A stretch of 64,000 bases of DNA from Blautia_A aquisgranensis. Lineage in GTDB: Bacteria; Bacillota; Clostridia; Lachnospirales; Lachnospiraceae. The DNA lies in contig NZ_JBBMEJ010000012.1 in NCBI RefSeq assembly GCF_040096615.1, positions 61,852-125,851 of the forward strand, in the 5' to 3' direction. Shown here piece after piece: positions 1-8,647 of this stretch; positions within the stretch are counted from its first letter, which is position 1, and the number at the start of each line of letters is the position of its first letter. Both the position numbers and the translations under genes were made by a program. Under the pieces are notes generated by a model, which saw nothing but the letters and a program-made list of their open reading frames with translations, searched no databases and was not told where the DNA came from.

Positions 1-308
1 CGATTTCCGAGAAGTTCAACGACTATGCTGCAAAGGTTGAGGCCGAGATGAAAGAGGCAGGCATCCGCTGCTCCGTAGACGGACGTTCTGAGAAGATGGG
101 CTACAAGATCCGTGAAGCACGTCTTGAGAGAGTACCGTATATGCTCATTGTTGGTGCAAAAGAGGAAGAAGAGGGCAAGGTTTCCGTAAGAAGCCGTTAC
201 CTTGGCGATGAGGGAATGAAAGACCTTGGCGAGTTCATCTCCTTCATTAAAGAAGAGATCAAGAACAAAACGATCCGTAAGATCGAGGTTCAGGAAGAAA
301 AGAAATAA
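1..308 (+). CDS. thrS: Threonyl-tRNA synthetase, 3' end only
   Basis: This is the last ~101 codons of a gene that enters from the left edge. It reads ISEKFNDYAAKVEAEM from base 3. The residues fit the C-terminal anticodon-binding domain of class II ThrRS, with the motifs GYKIREARLERVPYMLIVG and the ending VSVRSR..GDEGMKDLGEFI. ThrRS charges tRNA-Thr in the cytoplasm. The catalytic core lies outside the window, so the call rests on this domain alone. HisRS and ProRS share the fold, but the R-ARLERVPYMLIVGAKE pattern is typical of ThrRS. Confidence 0.9.
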   Translation, partial: ISEKFNDYAAKVEAEMKEAGIRCSVDGRSEKMGYKIREARLERVPYMLIVGAKEEEEGKVSVRSRYLGDEGMKDLGEFISFIKEEIKNKTIRKIEVQEEKK

Positions 309-324
309 AGATAAATTATAAGAA

Positions 325-363
325 AAAGGCGGTCCGCATGGTAAACAGCGGGTCGCCTTTTTT
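325..363 (+). terminator. Rho-independent terminator after thrS
   Basis: A 13-bp stem (325-337 with 348-360, two G-T pairs) is followed by a run of T. It lies 17 bases after the thrS stop codon. Confidence 0.85.
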
Positions 364-402
364 GATACTCCGGGACAGTTCAAAAGCTGCCGCCGGATTT
401 TT

Positions 403-1269
403 TTATTTGAAATATTTTTCACGGATGATCTCAACAGGCATATCCATTCCTGTCCAGATGTGGAAAGCTTTTACGCCCTGGTGGAGCAGCATGTACATGC
501 CGTTAAAGGTTGGACATCCCGCCTCACGTGCCTCACGGAGAAGTCTTGTTTCCCTTGGCTCATAGACAACATCAGCAACCGTAAGCTCCGGGTGAAACAG
601 GGTTTTATCCGGGATGACAGTTCCGGTGACATCCGGAACCATGCCCACAGAAGTTGCGTTGATCAGAAGCGTACTTTCTTCCAGTGCATCCTTGAGGGCT
701 GCATGGTCATCCATTTCATGAAGAATCATTTCGCATTCCGTCATGTGAGACATTTTTTCTGCCATGGCAGCAGCACGTTCCCAGTAACGGCTGGTAGGAC
801 GGGCAAAAACGTGAATCTTTCTGGCACCTTCCAGTGCAGACTGTCCGCAGATCGCCATTCCGGCACCGCCCACACCCATGACTGTGATGGTGCGTCCCTT
901 CACATCACAGCCGGCATCTCTGGCTGACTGTGTAAATCCATAACCATCTGTATTAAATCCTTTTAATTTTCCATTATCATTACGAACAGTATTGACAGCT
1001 CCGATAAGCTGTGCTGTAGGAGAAAGCTCATCCAGAAGCTCTACGATCTTGTTCTTGTTCGGCATGGTCAGATTAAAGCCTTTGATCCCGCAGGCTTTCA
1101 GTCCTTCAACAGCCTGGGGGAGAGTTTCTTCTGTCACATCAAAGCAGAGATACACATAGTCAAGCCCAAGATAACGAAATGCCTCGTTATGCATAAGTGG
1201 TGATACGCTGTGTGCGACCGGGCTGCCAAGAAGTCCGGTAAGCCCTGTGTGTCCGGTGATATTGATCAT
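403..1269 (-). CDS. aroE: Shikimate dehydrogenase (AroE/YdiB type)
   Basis: The protein (288 aa) reduces 3-dehydroshikimate to shikimate with NAD(P)H in the chorismate pathway. The substrate-site motif SVSPLMHN is at residues 21-28, the catalytic Lys region NLTMPNK at 66-72, NTD with the catalytic Asp at 106-108, and the Rossmann loop GVGGAG at 132-137. The segment after the second strand (ARPTSRYWERA) and the C-terminal half look more like YdiB (quinate/shikimate dehydrogenase) than classical AroE, so use of quinate or NAD is possible. The start is supported by a GGAGGG site upstream on the minus strand. It is a lone gene, convergent with thrS. Confidence 0.92.
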   Translation of the reverse strand: MINITGHTGLTGLLGSPVAHSVSPLMHNEAFRYLGLDYVYLCFDVTEETLPQAVEGLKACGIKGFNLTMPNKNKIVELLDELSPTAQLIGAVNTVRNDNGKLKGFNTDGYGFTQSARDAGCDVKGRTITVMGVGGAGMAICGQSALEGARKIHVFARPTSRYWERAAAMAEKMSHMTECEMILHEMDDHAALKDALEESTLLINATSVGMVPDVTGTVIPDKTLFHPELTVADVVYEPRETRLLREAREAGCPTFNGMYMLLHQGVKAFHIWTGMDMPVEIIREKYFK

Positions 1270-1438
1270 TGTTCGATTCCCTCCAGTGTTTTGAAATATG
1301 CAGCACTCCAGAAAATTATTTCCTGAATTGTTATAATAAAAAGCATTTTAACACTATAAAGTGCGAAAATCAATAAATACGCAGATTGTACGGAAAATTA
1401 TACATTTTTGTCACGAATCTATAGAAAATATCTATGAG

Positions 1439-1524
1439 TGTCGAGGAACCCAGAAAGGGCACGACAACTTTGAAGGATGCGCCACCACACTTTGACAAAA
1501 TGTGCAGAAAGCCTGCCCTATAAT
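1439..1524 (+). promoter_or_regulatory. spoIIG promoter with Spo0A-type boxes and long spacer
   Basis: A TTGACA (1492-1497) and a TATAAT (1519-1524) are separated by 21 bp, too far apart for unaided sigma-A. The -35 is embedded in TTTGACA, 6/7 of a Spo0A box (TTCGACA). Further box-like sites are TGTCGAG at 1439-1445 and CACGACA at 1460-1466. The B. subtilis spoIIG promoter is known for the same abnormal spacing and Spo0A control. This promoter would drive spoIIGA-sigE at the onset of sporulation. Confidence 0.8.
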
Positions 1525-1584
1525 AAATTCACCTACCAAAGTTGAGAATTATGATAACAGGCGAAACAGCAGCGGGGGAATCTC

Positions 1585-2436
1585 ATGTATCAGACGATAT
1601 ACATAGATGTTGTTTTTATAACGAATTTCCTGATGGATTATATGCTTCTCAGGCTTGTGGGAAAATTCCTGCATCTTGGAGGAAAACGCTTACGCTGTAT
1701 GGCAGCAGCTGTTTTCGGCGCATTCGTATCCTGTCTGCTTCTTTATGTACCTTTTAAGATCATTCCTCCGGTCATTGTTCTGATCCACGGAAGCTGTGCT
1801 TTTTTTATGGCAGGATTTGCTTTCCGGCTGAAAAAAGGAGCGCTTCTTGCAAAGACCATCCTGGCAATGTATCTTACAGCCTTTGTGGTCGGCGGTATTT
1901 ATCAGGCTCTGGAAACAGAAAAGACCATGACTGTAAAAACCTTTCTGCTTTTTCTGGCAGGGATATACGGAGGATTCTACACACTGACCTGTGCGGCAGA
2001 TGCCTTCCGGCTTGGAAGAAAAAACATTTATCCGGTGATCCTGACATATCAGGGAAAACAACAGCAGTCATACGGCCTGTTTGACACGGGAAACCTTCTT
2101 CTGGACCCGATAAGCAGACAGCCGGTATCGATCATTAAGAAGGAGCTTCTGGAAAAACTGATCTCCAGTGATCTGTCAGAGAAGCTTAGGTACATAAAAG
2201 AAGCTCCCGGCGAGCTGAACAGAACAGAACTCACCATGCTGCAGCCGCATTTTCTTACCTTCCGGGGAGCCGGAGGAAAGGAAGGGCTTTTGCTGGCTGT
2301 GGTACTGGAGGAGCTTATGATCCAGACTCCCGGAAGGGTGGTGCATGTGGGAAAACCGGTGCTTGCCATAACATTCGAGCCCTCAGCTTTGGGAGAAGAG
2401 TACGGGATACTTTTGAATTCCAGACTATTGCAATAA
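1585..2436 (+). CDS. spoIIGA: Pro-sigma-E processing peptidase SpoIIGA
   Basis: This is a membrane aspartic protease (283 aa) that removes the pro-sequence of sigma-E in the mother cell at the septum. Residues 1-135 hold about five hydrophobic segments. The C-terminal domain carries the aspartic protease motif FDTGNLLLDP with D167. A purine-rich GGGGGA site precedes ATG 1585. sigE follows 15 bp downstream, the standard spoIIG operon order, so the identification is secure. The gene probably starts from the long-spacer promoter at 1492-1524. Confidence 0.95.
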   Translation: MYQTIYIDVVFITNFLMDYMLLRLVGKFLHLGGKRLRCMAAAVFGAFVSCLLLYVPFKIIPPVIVLIHGSCAFFMAGFAFRLKKGALLAKTILAMYLTAFVVGGIYQALETEKTMTVKTFLLFLAGIYGGFYTLTCAADAFRLGRKNIYPVILTYQGKQQQSYGLFDTGNLLLDPISRQPVSIIKKELLEKLISSDLSEKLRYIKEAPGELNRTELTMLQPHFLTFRGAGGKEGLLLAVVLEELMIQTPGRVVHVGKPVLAITFEPSALGEEYGILLNSRLLQ

Positions 2437-2451
2437 GGAGGGGGCATTGCT

Positions 2452-3177
2452 ATGAACAGAGCAGCAGTAAATTATTATCCATTTCAGGTATTTTCAAGAT
2501 TTATGATCAATCATCCGAAGGATGTGTTTTATATTGGGGGAAATGATATTCTTCCGGCACCGCTTGTGTCAGAACAGGAGGCGGCGGTGATCAGTCTCCT
2601 TGGAACAGAACGGGAACAGGAGGCAAAAGCAGTTCTGATCGAACATAATCTCCGCCTGGTGGTATATATCGCGAAAAAATTTGACAACACAGGCGTGGGA
2701 GTGGAAGATCTGATTTCCATTGGAACGATCGGCCTTATCAAAGCAATCAATACCTTTGACCCTGTAAAAAATATCAAGCTTGCGACCTATGCGTCACGGT
2801 GTATTGAGAATGAGATTCTTATGTATCTCAGAAGAAACAGCAAGACACGGATGGAGGTCTCCATTGATGAGCCGCTGAATGTTGACTGGGACGGAAATGA
2901 GCTGCTGCTCTCGGATATTCTGGGAACGGACGATGATGGGATCTCAAGGAAGCTGGAAGACGAGGTGGAGATCGCACTTCTGGGAAAAGCTATCAGCAAG
3001 CTTACGAAGAGAGAGCAGCTGATCGTACAGCTTCGGTTCGGTCTCGGAAACCGGGAAGGAATGGAAAAGACCCAGAAAGAAGTAGCGGATCTTCTGGGAA
3101 TCTCACAGTCTTATATTTCAAGGCTGGAAAAGAGGATCATGAAGCGGCTGCGGAAGGAGATTGTGAAATATGAGTAA
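2452..3177 (+). CDS. sigE: Sporulation sigma factor E
   Basis: Sigma-70 family factor (241 aa) that directs early mother-cell transcription. The N-terminal ~25 residues before FYIGGNDILPAPL are the pro-sequence removed by SpoIIGA. Region 2 is clear (LRLVVYIAKKFDNTGVGVED, then DLISIGTIGLIKAINTFD), and region 4 carries TQKEVADLLGISQSYISRLEKR. An AGGAGG site precedes the ATG. Sigma-E-type promoters are recognisable upstream of yabP and the CotS-like gene in this window. sigG, which often follows sigE in Firmicutes, is not next to it here. Confidence 0.97.
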   Translation: MNRAAVNYYPFQVFSRFMINHPKDVFYIGGNDILPAPLVSEQEAAVISLLGTEREQEAKAVLIEHNLRLVVYIAKKFDNTGVGVEDLISIGTIGLIKAINTFDPVKNIKLATYASRCIENEILMYLRRNSKTRMEVSIDEPLNVDWDGNELLLSDILGTDDDGISRKLEDEVEIALLGKAISKLTKREQLIVQLRFGLGNREGMEKTQKEVADLLGISQSYISRLEKRIMKRLRKEIVKYE

Positions 3178-3239
3178 AAGGCATAAAAATATCTAAGAGT
3201 GATAAAGTGGTATATTTAGAAGAAACGAAGAACGTCAGT

Positions 3240-3284
3240 ATCTCTGGAAAGTTATTATTTTACAGACTTTCCGGAGATTTTTTT
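3240..3284 (+). terminator. Terminator after spoIIGA-sigE
   Basis: A 13-bp stem (ATCTCTGGAAAGT with ACTTTCCGGAGAT) is followed by seven T. Bases 3285-3405 beyond it hold nothing recognisable. Confidence 0.9.
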
Positions 3285-3405
3285 GTCTGGTTATTATTAT
3301 CTTCTTTATATCAAGGTATTTACAGCTATGAAGCATTTCGCATTCAGGAAAATTAGAGCTACTGTGTAATATAGGTTTAAGCATAGAGATAAAAATCCCA
3401 TGTTC

Positions 3406-3434
3406 TTGCGAAATATATGAGGCGATGCTATACT
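3406..3434 (+). promoter_or_regulatory. Sigma-A-like promoter for the VOC gene
   Basis: TTGCGA (3406-3411), 17-bp spacer, TATACT (3429-3434). It lies 65 bp upstream of the glyoxalase-like start. Confidence 0.55.
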
Positions 3435-3498
3435 TGGTTAATAGTGGAATAATGTTTGGGAGATGTAGTTGAAATGTTTATTTGTAAGGGAGAAAAAT

Positions 3499-3876
3499 AT
3501 GAATCTAAAAAAAGTACATCATATAGCTATTATAGGAAGTGACTACTGTAAATCAAAAGATTTCTACGTCAACAAATTAGGATTTTCTGTAATCAGAGAA
3601 AATTACAGACCAGAACGGGATGATTACAAAATTGATCTTCGGCTGGATGATATGGAACTGGAACTCTTTATTATGAAAAATCATCCCAAACGCCTCAGTC
3701 CGGAGGCATATGGCTTGCGGCACTTGGCTTTTGCGGTTAAATCTGTAGATGAAACGGTAAAACAATTGAATGATCTGGGAATTGAAACAGAACCGGTTCG
3801 ACTGGATGATTATACACATAAAAAGATGACATTTTTTAAAGATCCGGATGGATTACCATTAGAAATACATGAATAA
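3499..3876 (+). CDS. gloA2: YaeR-family glyoxalase-like metalloprotein (VOC fold)
   Basis: A 125-aa vicinal-oxygen-chelate protein with two beta-alpha-beta-beta-beta modules. The likely metal ligands are H8, E55, H75 and E122. The pattern KVHHIAII..DY..SK.FY...LGF and the ending DPDGLPLEIHE match the YaeR/SMU1112c family. Its true substrate is not established; a glyoxalase I-like role against reactive aldehydes is usually proposed. ATG 3499 is preferred over an in-frame ATG at 3469 because AAGGGAG lies just upstream of it. It is a lone gene. Confidence 0.85.
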   Translation: MNLKKVHHIAIIGSDYCKSKDFYVNKLGFSVIRENYRPERDDYKIDLRLDDMELELFIMKNHPKRLSPEAYGLRHLAFAVKSVDETVKQLNDLGIETEPVRLDDYTHKKMTFFKDPDGLPLEIHE

Positions 3877-3942
3877 ACAGAAATAAGAGGTGAATTTCTC
3901 TTTGAAGCAGCCCTGTCCTGGTATAAATCATAGAATAAATCA

Positions 3943-4633
3943 ATGAAATGCCATAACACAGACCATTTTTTTCTTGGAAAGATTTTCTATCGGAAAGGTG
4001 CACCGGGCTGCAATAGCGTTAGATGGAAAGGCCAGAATTGTAGCGGGGTCTTTTTCGAGGACTCAGGAGAAAAATCGGCAGGTGGCAGAAGACTTGGGAA
4101 TATCATCGGATCGCTGTTATGTAACTTATCGGGAAATGGCAGAAAAAGAAGCAGAGAGAGCAGATGGAATTGATTTCGTGATCATCGTGACACCGAACAG
4201 TTCGCACTTTGAAATTTGTAAAGCATTTCTTGAAGCTGGAATTCATGTAGTCTGCGATAGACCGGTAACGACAACATATGCACAGGCTGTGGAATTAAAC
4301 AGACTGGCCAAAAGCCGAAACCTTTTGTTTATGGTAACCTACACCTACATGGGAAATGTGACAGTAAAATACGCCAGAGAGCTGGTTCGTCAGGGAGCAA
4401 TCGGTGATATTCGTGTTATTATGGCGGAATACCCACAAGGTCAGGATGCATTTGTGGAGAGATTTGATCCTTCTCAGGGAGGGTGGAGAAATGACCCGCA
4501 CTTTGCAGGAAATTTTACGGAAGATATGATCGATTATCCATCTATCAAAGATGGTGCGGCAGGTCTTGCGTTTATTGAGGCATGCCTGGAGAGCAATAAA
4601 GATGGAAATATATGGAAAGAAATGTGTGATTAA
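3943..4633 (+). pseudogene. Gfo/Idh/MocA oxidoreductase, internally deleted
   Basis: From about base 3974 the frame encodes a recognisable NAD-binding half (IGKVHRAAIALDGKARIVAGSF, then VTPNSSHFEICKAFLEAGIHV and D-R-P in place of the usual EKP). The first Rossmann strand with GxGxxG is missing; the upstream sequence has no start codon with a ribosome site. After NDPHFAGN the frame jumps directly to a C-terminal tail (YPSIKDGAAGLAFIEACLES). About 150-170 residues of the substrate domain are therefore lost. Family members are normally 340-400 aa; 219 codons remain. It is probably dead. It may once have belonged with the following AraC/rhamnosidase genes. Confidence 0.8.
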
Positions 4634-4736
4634 GAGAACACTATTATAAAAACCGTAATCATGCATGGTCAGAGCTGTTGTGAAGATCAAAAATTCTGGA
4701 ATGTGAAGTGCCACAGAATACCGGCAGGAGAGAACG

Positions 4737-5735
4737 ATGAACAGAGAAGAGATCGATCGTTATCTGAGACAGATAACGCCAAGAGAAAAAAAGATTCTTG
4801 AGGGGACTCCCCAGGAGGAGCTGAAACGGCAGGATATCAGCCGTTTTGCAAAGGCCGGTCAGGGAGCTTATCTTTTTGAGGGAAGCCTTTTTATGGCACC
4901 CGGAGAAAAGATCGTGGTGAGCAGACAGGACAGATATGCGGAGGTGCTGCCACACAAGCATGACTATATTGAGCTGTGCTATCTGTGGTCCGGAAACTGC
5001 AGCCAGACCATAGAGGGCAAAAAAATTGTTACCAGCGAGGGAGATGTGTGTATTTTTGATACCCAGGCGGTGCATGCGATCGAAGCCGGAGGAGAGAATG
5101 ATATTCTGGTAAATATTCTGATGAGCCAGGAGTTTTTTGACAGCGCATTCTTAAGCCGGATGCCCAGACAGGGAATCGTTTCGGAGTTTCTGGCAGATTC
5201 TGTGACGCGAAGCAGAAAGAAGCAGCATTATCTTTATTTCAAAGCTCACAGGAACAGCCGTGTTCGAGAGATCATGGAGCAGATCATATGGGAATATCAT
5301 GAACATGATATTGGTATGGAAGAGGTAATGGAGAGCTATGTGATCATCCTGTTTACGGAGCTTCTCCGGGTCTGGCGCGACGAGTCCAGAAAGCAGGCTT
5401 CTGTTTCCAGAGAGGTGCAGATTCTGGAACTTCTTGCCTACATTGAAAAAAATTACGAAACCTGTACATTGCCTGAGATGGGAAAAGCTTTCGGCATGCA
5501 TGGCAATTATCTCACGGCTCTTCTTAAAGAAAAAACAGGGAGAAGCTTTGTGGAGCACGTGCAGGAACAGCGTCTGAAGAAGGCACGCATGCTTCTGGAG
5601 ACAACAGAGCTGCCGCTTTCGGAGCTGATTCCGCTTTGCGGATACAACAATATGAACTTTTTTTACCGGAAATTCCGAGAGGCGGAAGGGTGTACGCCGG
5701 CTCAGTACCGAAAAGAACACAAACATACCTTATAA
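4737..5735 (+). CDS. AraC-family transcriptional regulator
   Basis: A 332-aa protein with an N-terminal cupin-like sensing region (LPHKHDYIELCYLWSG, about residues 71-86) and a C-terminal pair of helix-turn-helix motifs (about 225-325, ending GYNNMNFFYRKFREAEGCTPAQYR). Proteins of this build usually bind a sugar and activate a neighbouring glycan gene. The alpha-L-rhamnosidase starts 104 bp downstream on the same strand, so that gene is its most likely target. The ligand is unknown. Confidence 0.88.
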   Translation: MNREEIDRYLRQITPREKKILEGTPQEELKRQDISRFAKAGQGAYLFEGSLFMAPGEKIVVSRQDRYAEVLPHKHDYIELCYLWSGNCSQTIEGKKIVTSEGDVCIFDTQAVHAIEAGGENDILVNILMSQEFFDSAFLSRMPRQGIVSEFLADSVTRSRKKQHYLYFKAHRNSRVREIMEQIIWEYHEHDIGMEEVMESYVIILFTELLRVWRDESRKQASVSREVQILELLAYIEKNYETCTLPEMGKAFGMHGNYLTALLKEKTGRSFVEHVQEQRLKKARMLLETTELPLSELIPLCGYNNMNFFYRKFREAEGCTPAQYRKEHKHTL

Positions 5736-5752
5736 ATGGTTAATATTTGGAT

Positions 5753-5785
5753 GAAAAAGCGTTATTGAAGGATGGCGCTTTTTTT
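5753..5785 (+). terminator. Terminator between araC-type gene and rhamnosidase
   Basis: Stem AAAAAGCG/CGCTTTTT with a T run. It suggests that the rhamnosidase is transcribed from its own start in the 50 bp before it. Confidence 0.7.
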
Positions 5786-5838
5786 GTTACTATTTTTATG
5801 AAATTTAACGATATCACGGAAAACCGGGGGTAAAAAAT

Positions 5839-8487
5839 ATGTTAAAGATAAATGAAATCCGCATGGATTATGAGAAAGAGCAGATTGGAATCACACATGT
5901 TCCGGAATTCAGCTGGACATTAGAAAGCGATAAAAGAAATGTCATTCAGGAGGCATATGAGCTGGAGATCGCTGAAGATCCGTCATTTGAGAATAAGATC
6001 TATGCAAGCGGAAACTGCAAAAGCGATGCTTCCGCACAGATTCAGCCGGAAGGCGTGAATCTTGCTTCCCAGAAGAAATATTTTGTCCGTGCAAAGGCAA
6101 AAGCAGCAGGGGAAGAATCAGACTGGGCAGAGACTTCTTTTGTAACAGGAATCATGGATAACAGTCAGTGGAAGGGTGTATTTGTTTCCGCAGAGGAGGA
6201 AGCAGATAAGGACAATTCCAAGGGAACTTATGTAAGAGGGGAATTCACAGTTTCCAAACAGGTGAAAGAAGCATTTGTATCTGTAACTGCACTGGGACTT
6301 TATAACTTTTATATCAATGGAAAAAAAGTCGGACACGATGAGCTGACACCAGGCTGGACCTCTTATCGCAAGCATCTCTGCTTCCAGACTTATGAGGTAA
6401 CCGATTACCTTAAAGAAGGAAAGAACGCAGCCGGTGCGATCCTGGCAGCAGGCTGGTACAAAGGAAAGATGGGCTTCGACGGTCTTGCAAAGAGAAGAAA
6501 CCATTACGGCGAGAATACCGCACTTCTTTCCCAGATGGTGATCCGCTATACAGATGGAACTGAAGAGACGGTTGTCACAGATGAGAGCTGGAGAGGAGCA
6601 GACGCACCGGTAGTATTTGCAGAGATCTATGATGGAGAAATCTACGATGCTGCAAAGGAGATCAAAGGCTGGGCAGAGCCGGATTGCACAGAGGGAACAT
6701 GGAAACAGGTCCGCAAGCTGGAGTACGATTTCTCCGTGCTTACAGGACAGGGCAGCGGAAAAGTTTCTCTTATGGATGAGGTGAAGCCGAAAGAAATCTT
6801 TACCACACCGGAAGGCGACACTGTTATCGATTTCGGTCAGAACATGAGTGCTCTGATCCAGGTACATGCAGCAGGAAAGAAAGGCGATGTGATCCGCCTG
6901 GACTGCTTTGAGGTGCTGGATTCCAAGGGGAATGTATATGTGGACAACTTAAGAGGGGCAAAAGAATCTCTTCAGTATACATTCGGAGAAGACGGAACTA
7001 TCACGTATCGCCCGTCCTTCACATTTATGGGCTTCCGCTATGCGAAGATCGTTTCCTTCCCGGGAGAGCCGAAGCTTGAGAACTTTACAGCGAATGCGAT
7101 CCATACCAACATGGAGCGTACCGGATTTATTGAGACATCCAATCCGGATCTGAATCAGCTGGCACATAACATTCTCTGGGGACTGAAGAGCAATTTTGTG
7201 GATGTTCCTACAGACTGTCCGCAGAGAGATGAGCGTCTTGGCTGGACTGGTGACGCAGAGATCTTCTGCCGTACAGCATGCTTCCTTGAGAATACATATT
7301 CCTTCTATCGGAAATGGCTCCGTGATGTGGAGGCAGACCAGACAGAGGAAGGCGGAGTTGCCCATGTTGTTCCGGATATCATTTCCGGCAATGAGGGAGA
7401 CAACTGGCTTCTGGAGCAGGGCAGCCACTCCGCAGCAGCCTGGGCGGATGTTGCAATAGTAAATCCATGGACCATGTATCTGACTTTCGGTGATAAAGAG
7501 ATTCTGAAGATCCAGTATAACAGCATGAAGAACTGGATCAACTTTATGAGAGAATACTCTGTAGATTATATCTGGAACTACAAGCTGCAGTTTGGTGACT
7601 GGGTAGCTCTGGATGCAGAAGAGGGAAGCTATTTTGGTGCAACGCCGAATGACCTTACCTGTACTGCATATTTTGCATATTCCACAGGATTGTTTGTGAA
7701 GGCAGCAGAGATTCTGGGACGCACAGATGATGTGAAAGAATACTCAGATCTTTACGACAAGATCGTGGATAAATTCCAGAGAACCTTCTATGATGAGAAC
7801 GGTGAGATGACAGCCCAGACACAGACAGCTCATATCGTGGCTCTGTACTTCAGGCTGGCACCGGAAAAATATAAAGAAAAAACAGTTCAGGGTCTTTTAA
7901 GACTTCTGGAGAAAGAGAACGGACATCTTGTAACAGGTTTTGTGGGAACTCCGTATTTCTGCCATGCGTTAAGCCAGAACGGCCATGTAAAAGAAGCCTA
8001 CGAGCTGCTTCTGAAGGATGATTTCCCGTCATGGCTGTATCAGGTCAAAATGGGTGCTACAACTGTATGGGAGCACTGGGACGGCCTGAAGCCGGACGGA
8101 ACCATGTGGAGTGCAGACATGAACTCTTTCAATCACTATGCATACGGTTCTATCGGAGAGTGGCTGGTTCGTGTTATGGCTGGTCTTGAGGTGGATGAGA
8201 AGAAGCCGGGATACAAGCATGCAGTGATCTATCCGAGAATGGGCGGAGATCTTGATTATGTAAAGGCAGAATACCGTTCTGTATACGGACCGGTCAAGAG
8301 CTTCTGGGAAGTAAAACCGGAGGAGACAGTACTTCATGTTTCCGTACCTGCTAACACAACAGCAACCATTTGCCTAGATGGAGCAAAAGAGGTGAAAGCA
8401 GCAGACGGCCTTGCATTTGCAGCAGGAAAAGACTGCATGCAGGCGGAAGCTGGCTCCGGAGATTATGAGATTCATTTTGTGAGATAA
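5839..8487 (+). CDS. Alpha-L-rhamnosidase, glycoside hydrolase family 78
   Basis: An 882-aa enzyme that removes terminal L-rhamnose from plant glycosides or polysaccharides. Family features are the N-terminal beta-sandwich domains (SWTLES..., then FYINGKKVGHDELTPGWTSY), and the (alpha/alpha)6 catalytic domain with the acidic motif DCPQRDERLGWTGDAE from about residue 459, followed by WEHWDGLKPDG. No signal peptide is present, so it acts in the cytoplasm on imported rhamnosides. GGGGG precedes ATG 5839. The preceding AraC regulator is its likely activator. Confidence 0.95.
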   Translation: MLKINEIRMDYEKEQIGITHVPEFSWTLESDKRNVIQEAYELEIAEDPSFENKIYASGNCKSDASAQIQPEGVNLASQKKYFVRAKAKAAGEESDWAETSFVTGIMDNSQWKGVFVSAEEEADKDNSKGTYVRGEFTVSKQVKEAFVSVTALGLYNFYINGKKVGHDELTPGWTSYRKHLCFQTYEVTDYLKEGKNAAGAILAAGWYKGKMGFDGLAKRRNHYGENTALLSQMVIRYTDGTEETVVTDESWRGADAPVVFAEIYDGEIYDAAKEIKGWAEPDCTEGTWKQVRKLEYDFSVLTGQGSGKVSLMDEVKPKEIFTTPEGDTVIDFGQNMSALIQVHAAGKKGDVIRLDCFEVLDSKGNVYVDNLRGAKESLQYTFGEDGTITYRPSFTFMGFRYAKIVSFPGEPKLENFTANAIHTNMERTGFIETSNPDLNQLAHNILWGLKSNFVDVPTDCPQRDERLGWTGDAEIFCRTACFLENTYSFYRKWLRDVEADQTEEGGVAHVVPDIISGNEGDNWLLEQGSHSAAAWADVAIVNPWTMYLTFGDKEILKIQYNSMKNWINFMREYSVDYIWNYKLQFGDWVALDAEEGSYFGATPNDLTCTAYFAYSTGLFVKAAEILGRTDDVKEYSDLYDKIVDKFQRTFYDENGEMTAQTQTAHIVALYFRLAPEKYKEKTVQGLLRLLEKENGHLVTGFVGTPYFCHALSQNGHVKEAYELLLKDDFPSWLYQVKMGATTVWEHWDGLKPDGTMWSADMNSFNHYAYGSIGEWLVRVMAGLEVDEKKPGYKHAVIYPRMGGDLDYVKAEYRSVYGPVKSFWEVKPEETVLHVSVPANTTATICLDGAKEVKAADGLAFAAGKDCMQAEAGSGDYEIHFVR

Positions 8488-8503
8488 TAAGATAAGGCGG
8501 AAT

Positions 8504-8553
8504 AAGGCAGTTTTCCGGGATTCGTAATACGATTCCAGGGAGCTGCCTTTTTT
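8504..8553 (+). terminator. Terminator after rhamnosidase gene
   Basis: AAGGCAG pairs with CTGCCTT, with a further inner stem (TTCC with GGGA), followed by six T. Confidence 0.75.
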
Positions 8554-8647
8554 GCTGAGGGCTTTTGGGGTGGAATTTGGCAGATATGTCCGCTATAATA
8601 GAAACAAAGTCAAAAACAAAAGAAAAGTCAGAAGGAGTGTGTCAGAG

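Noticed and set aside
3178..3498. Search for sigG after sigE
   Set aside because: No sigma-factor motifs occur in the gap or the next genes; sigG is not in this part of the window.
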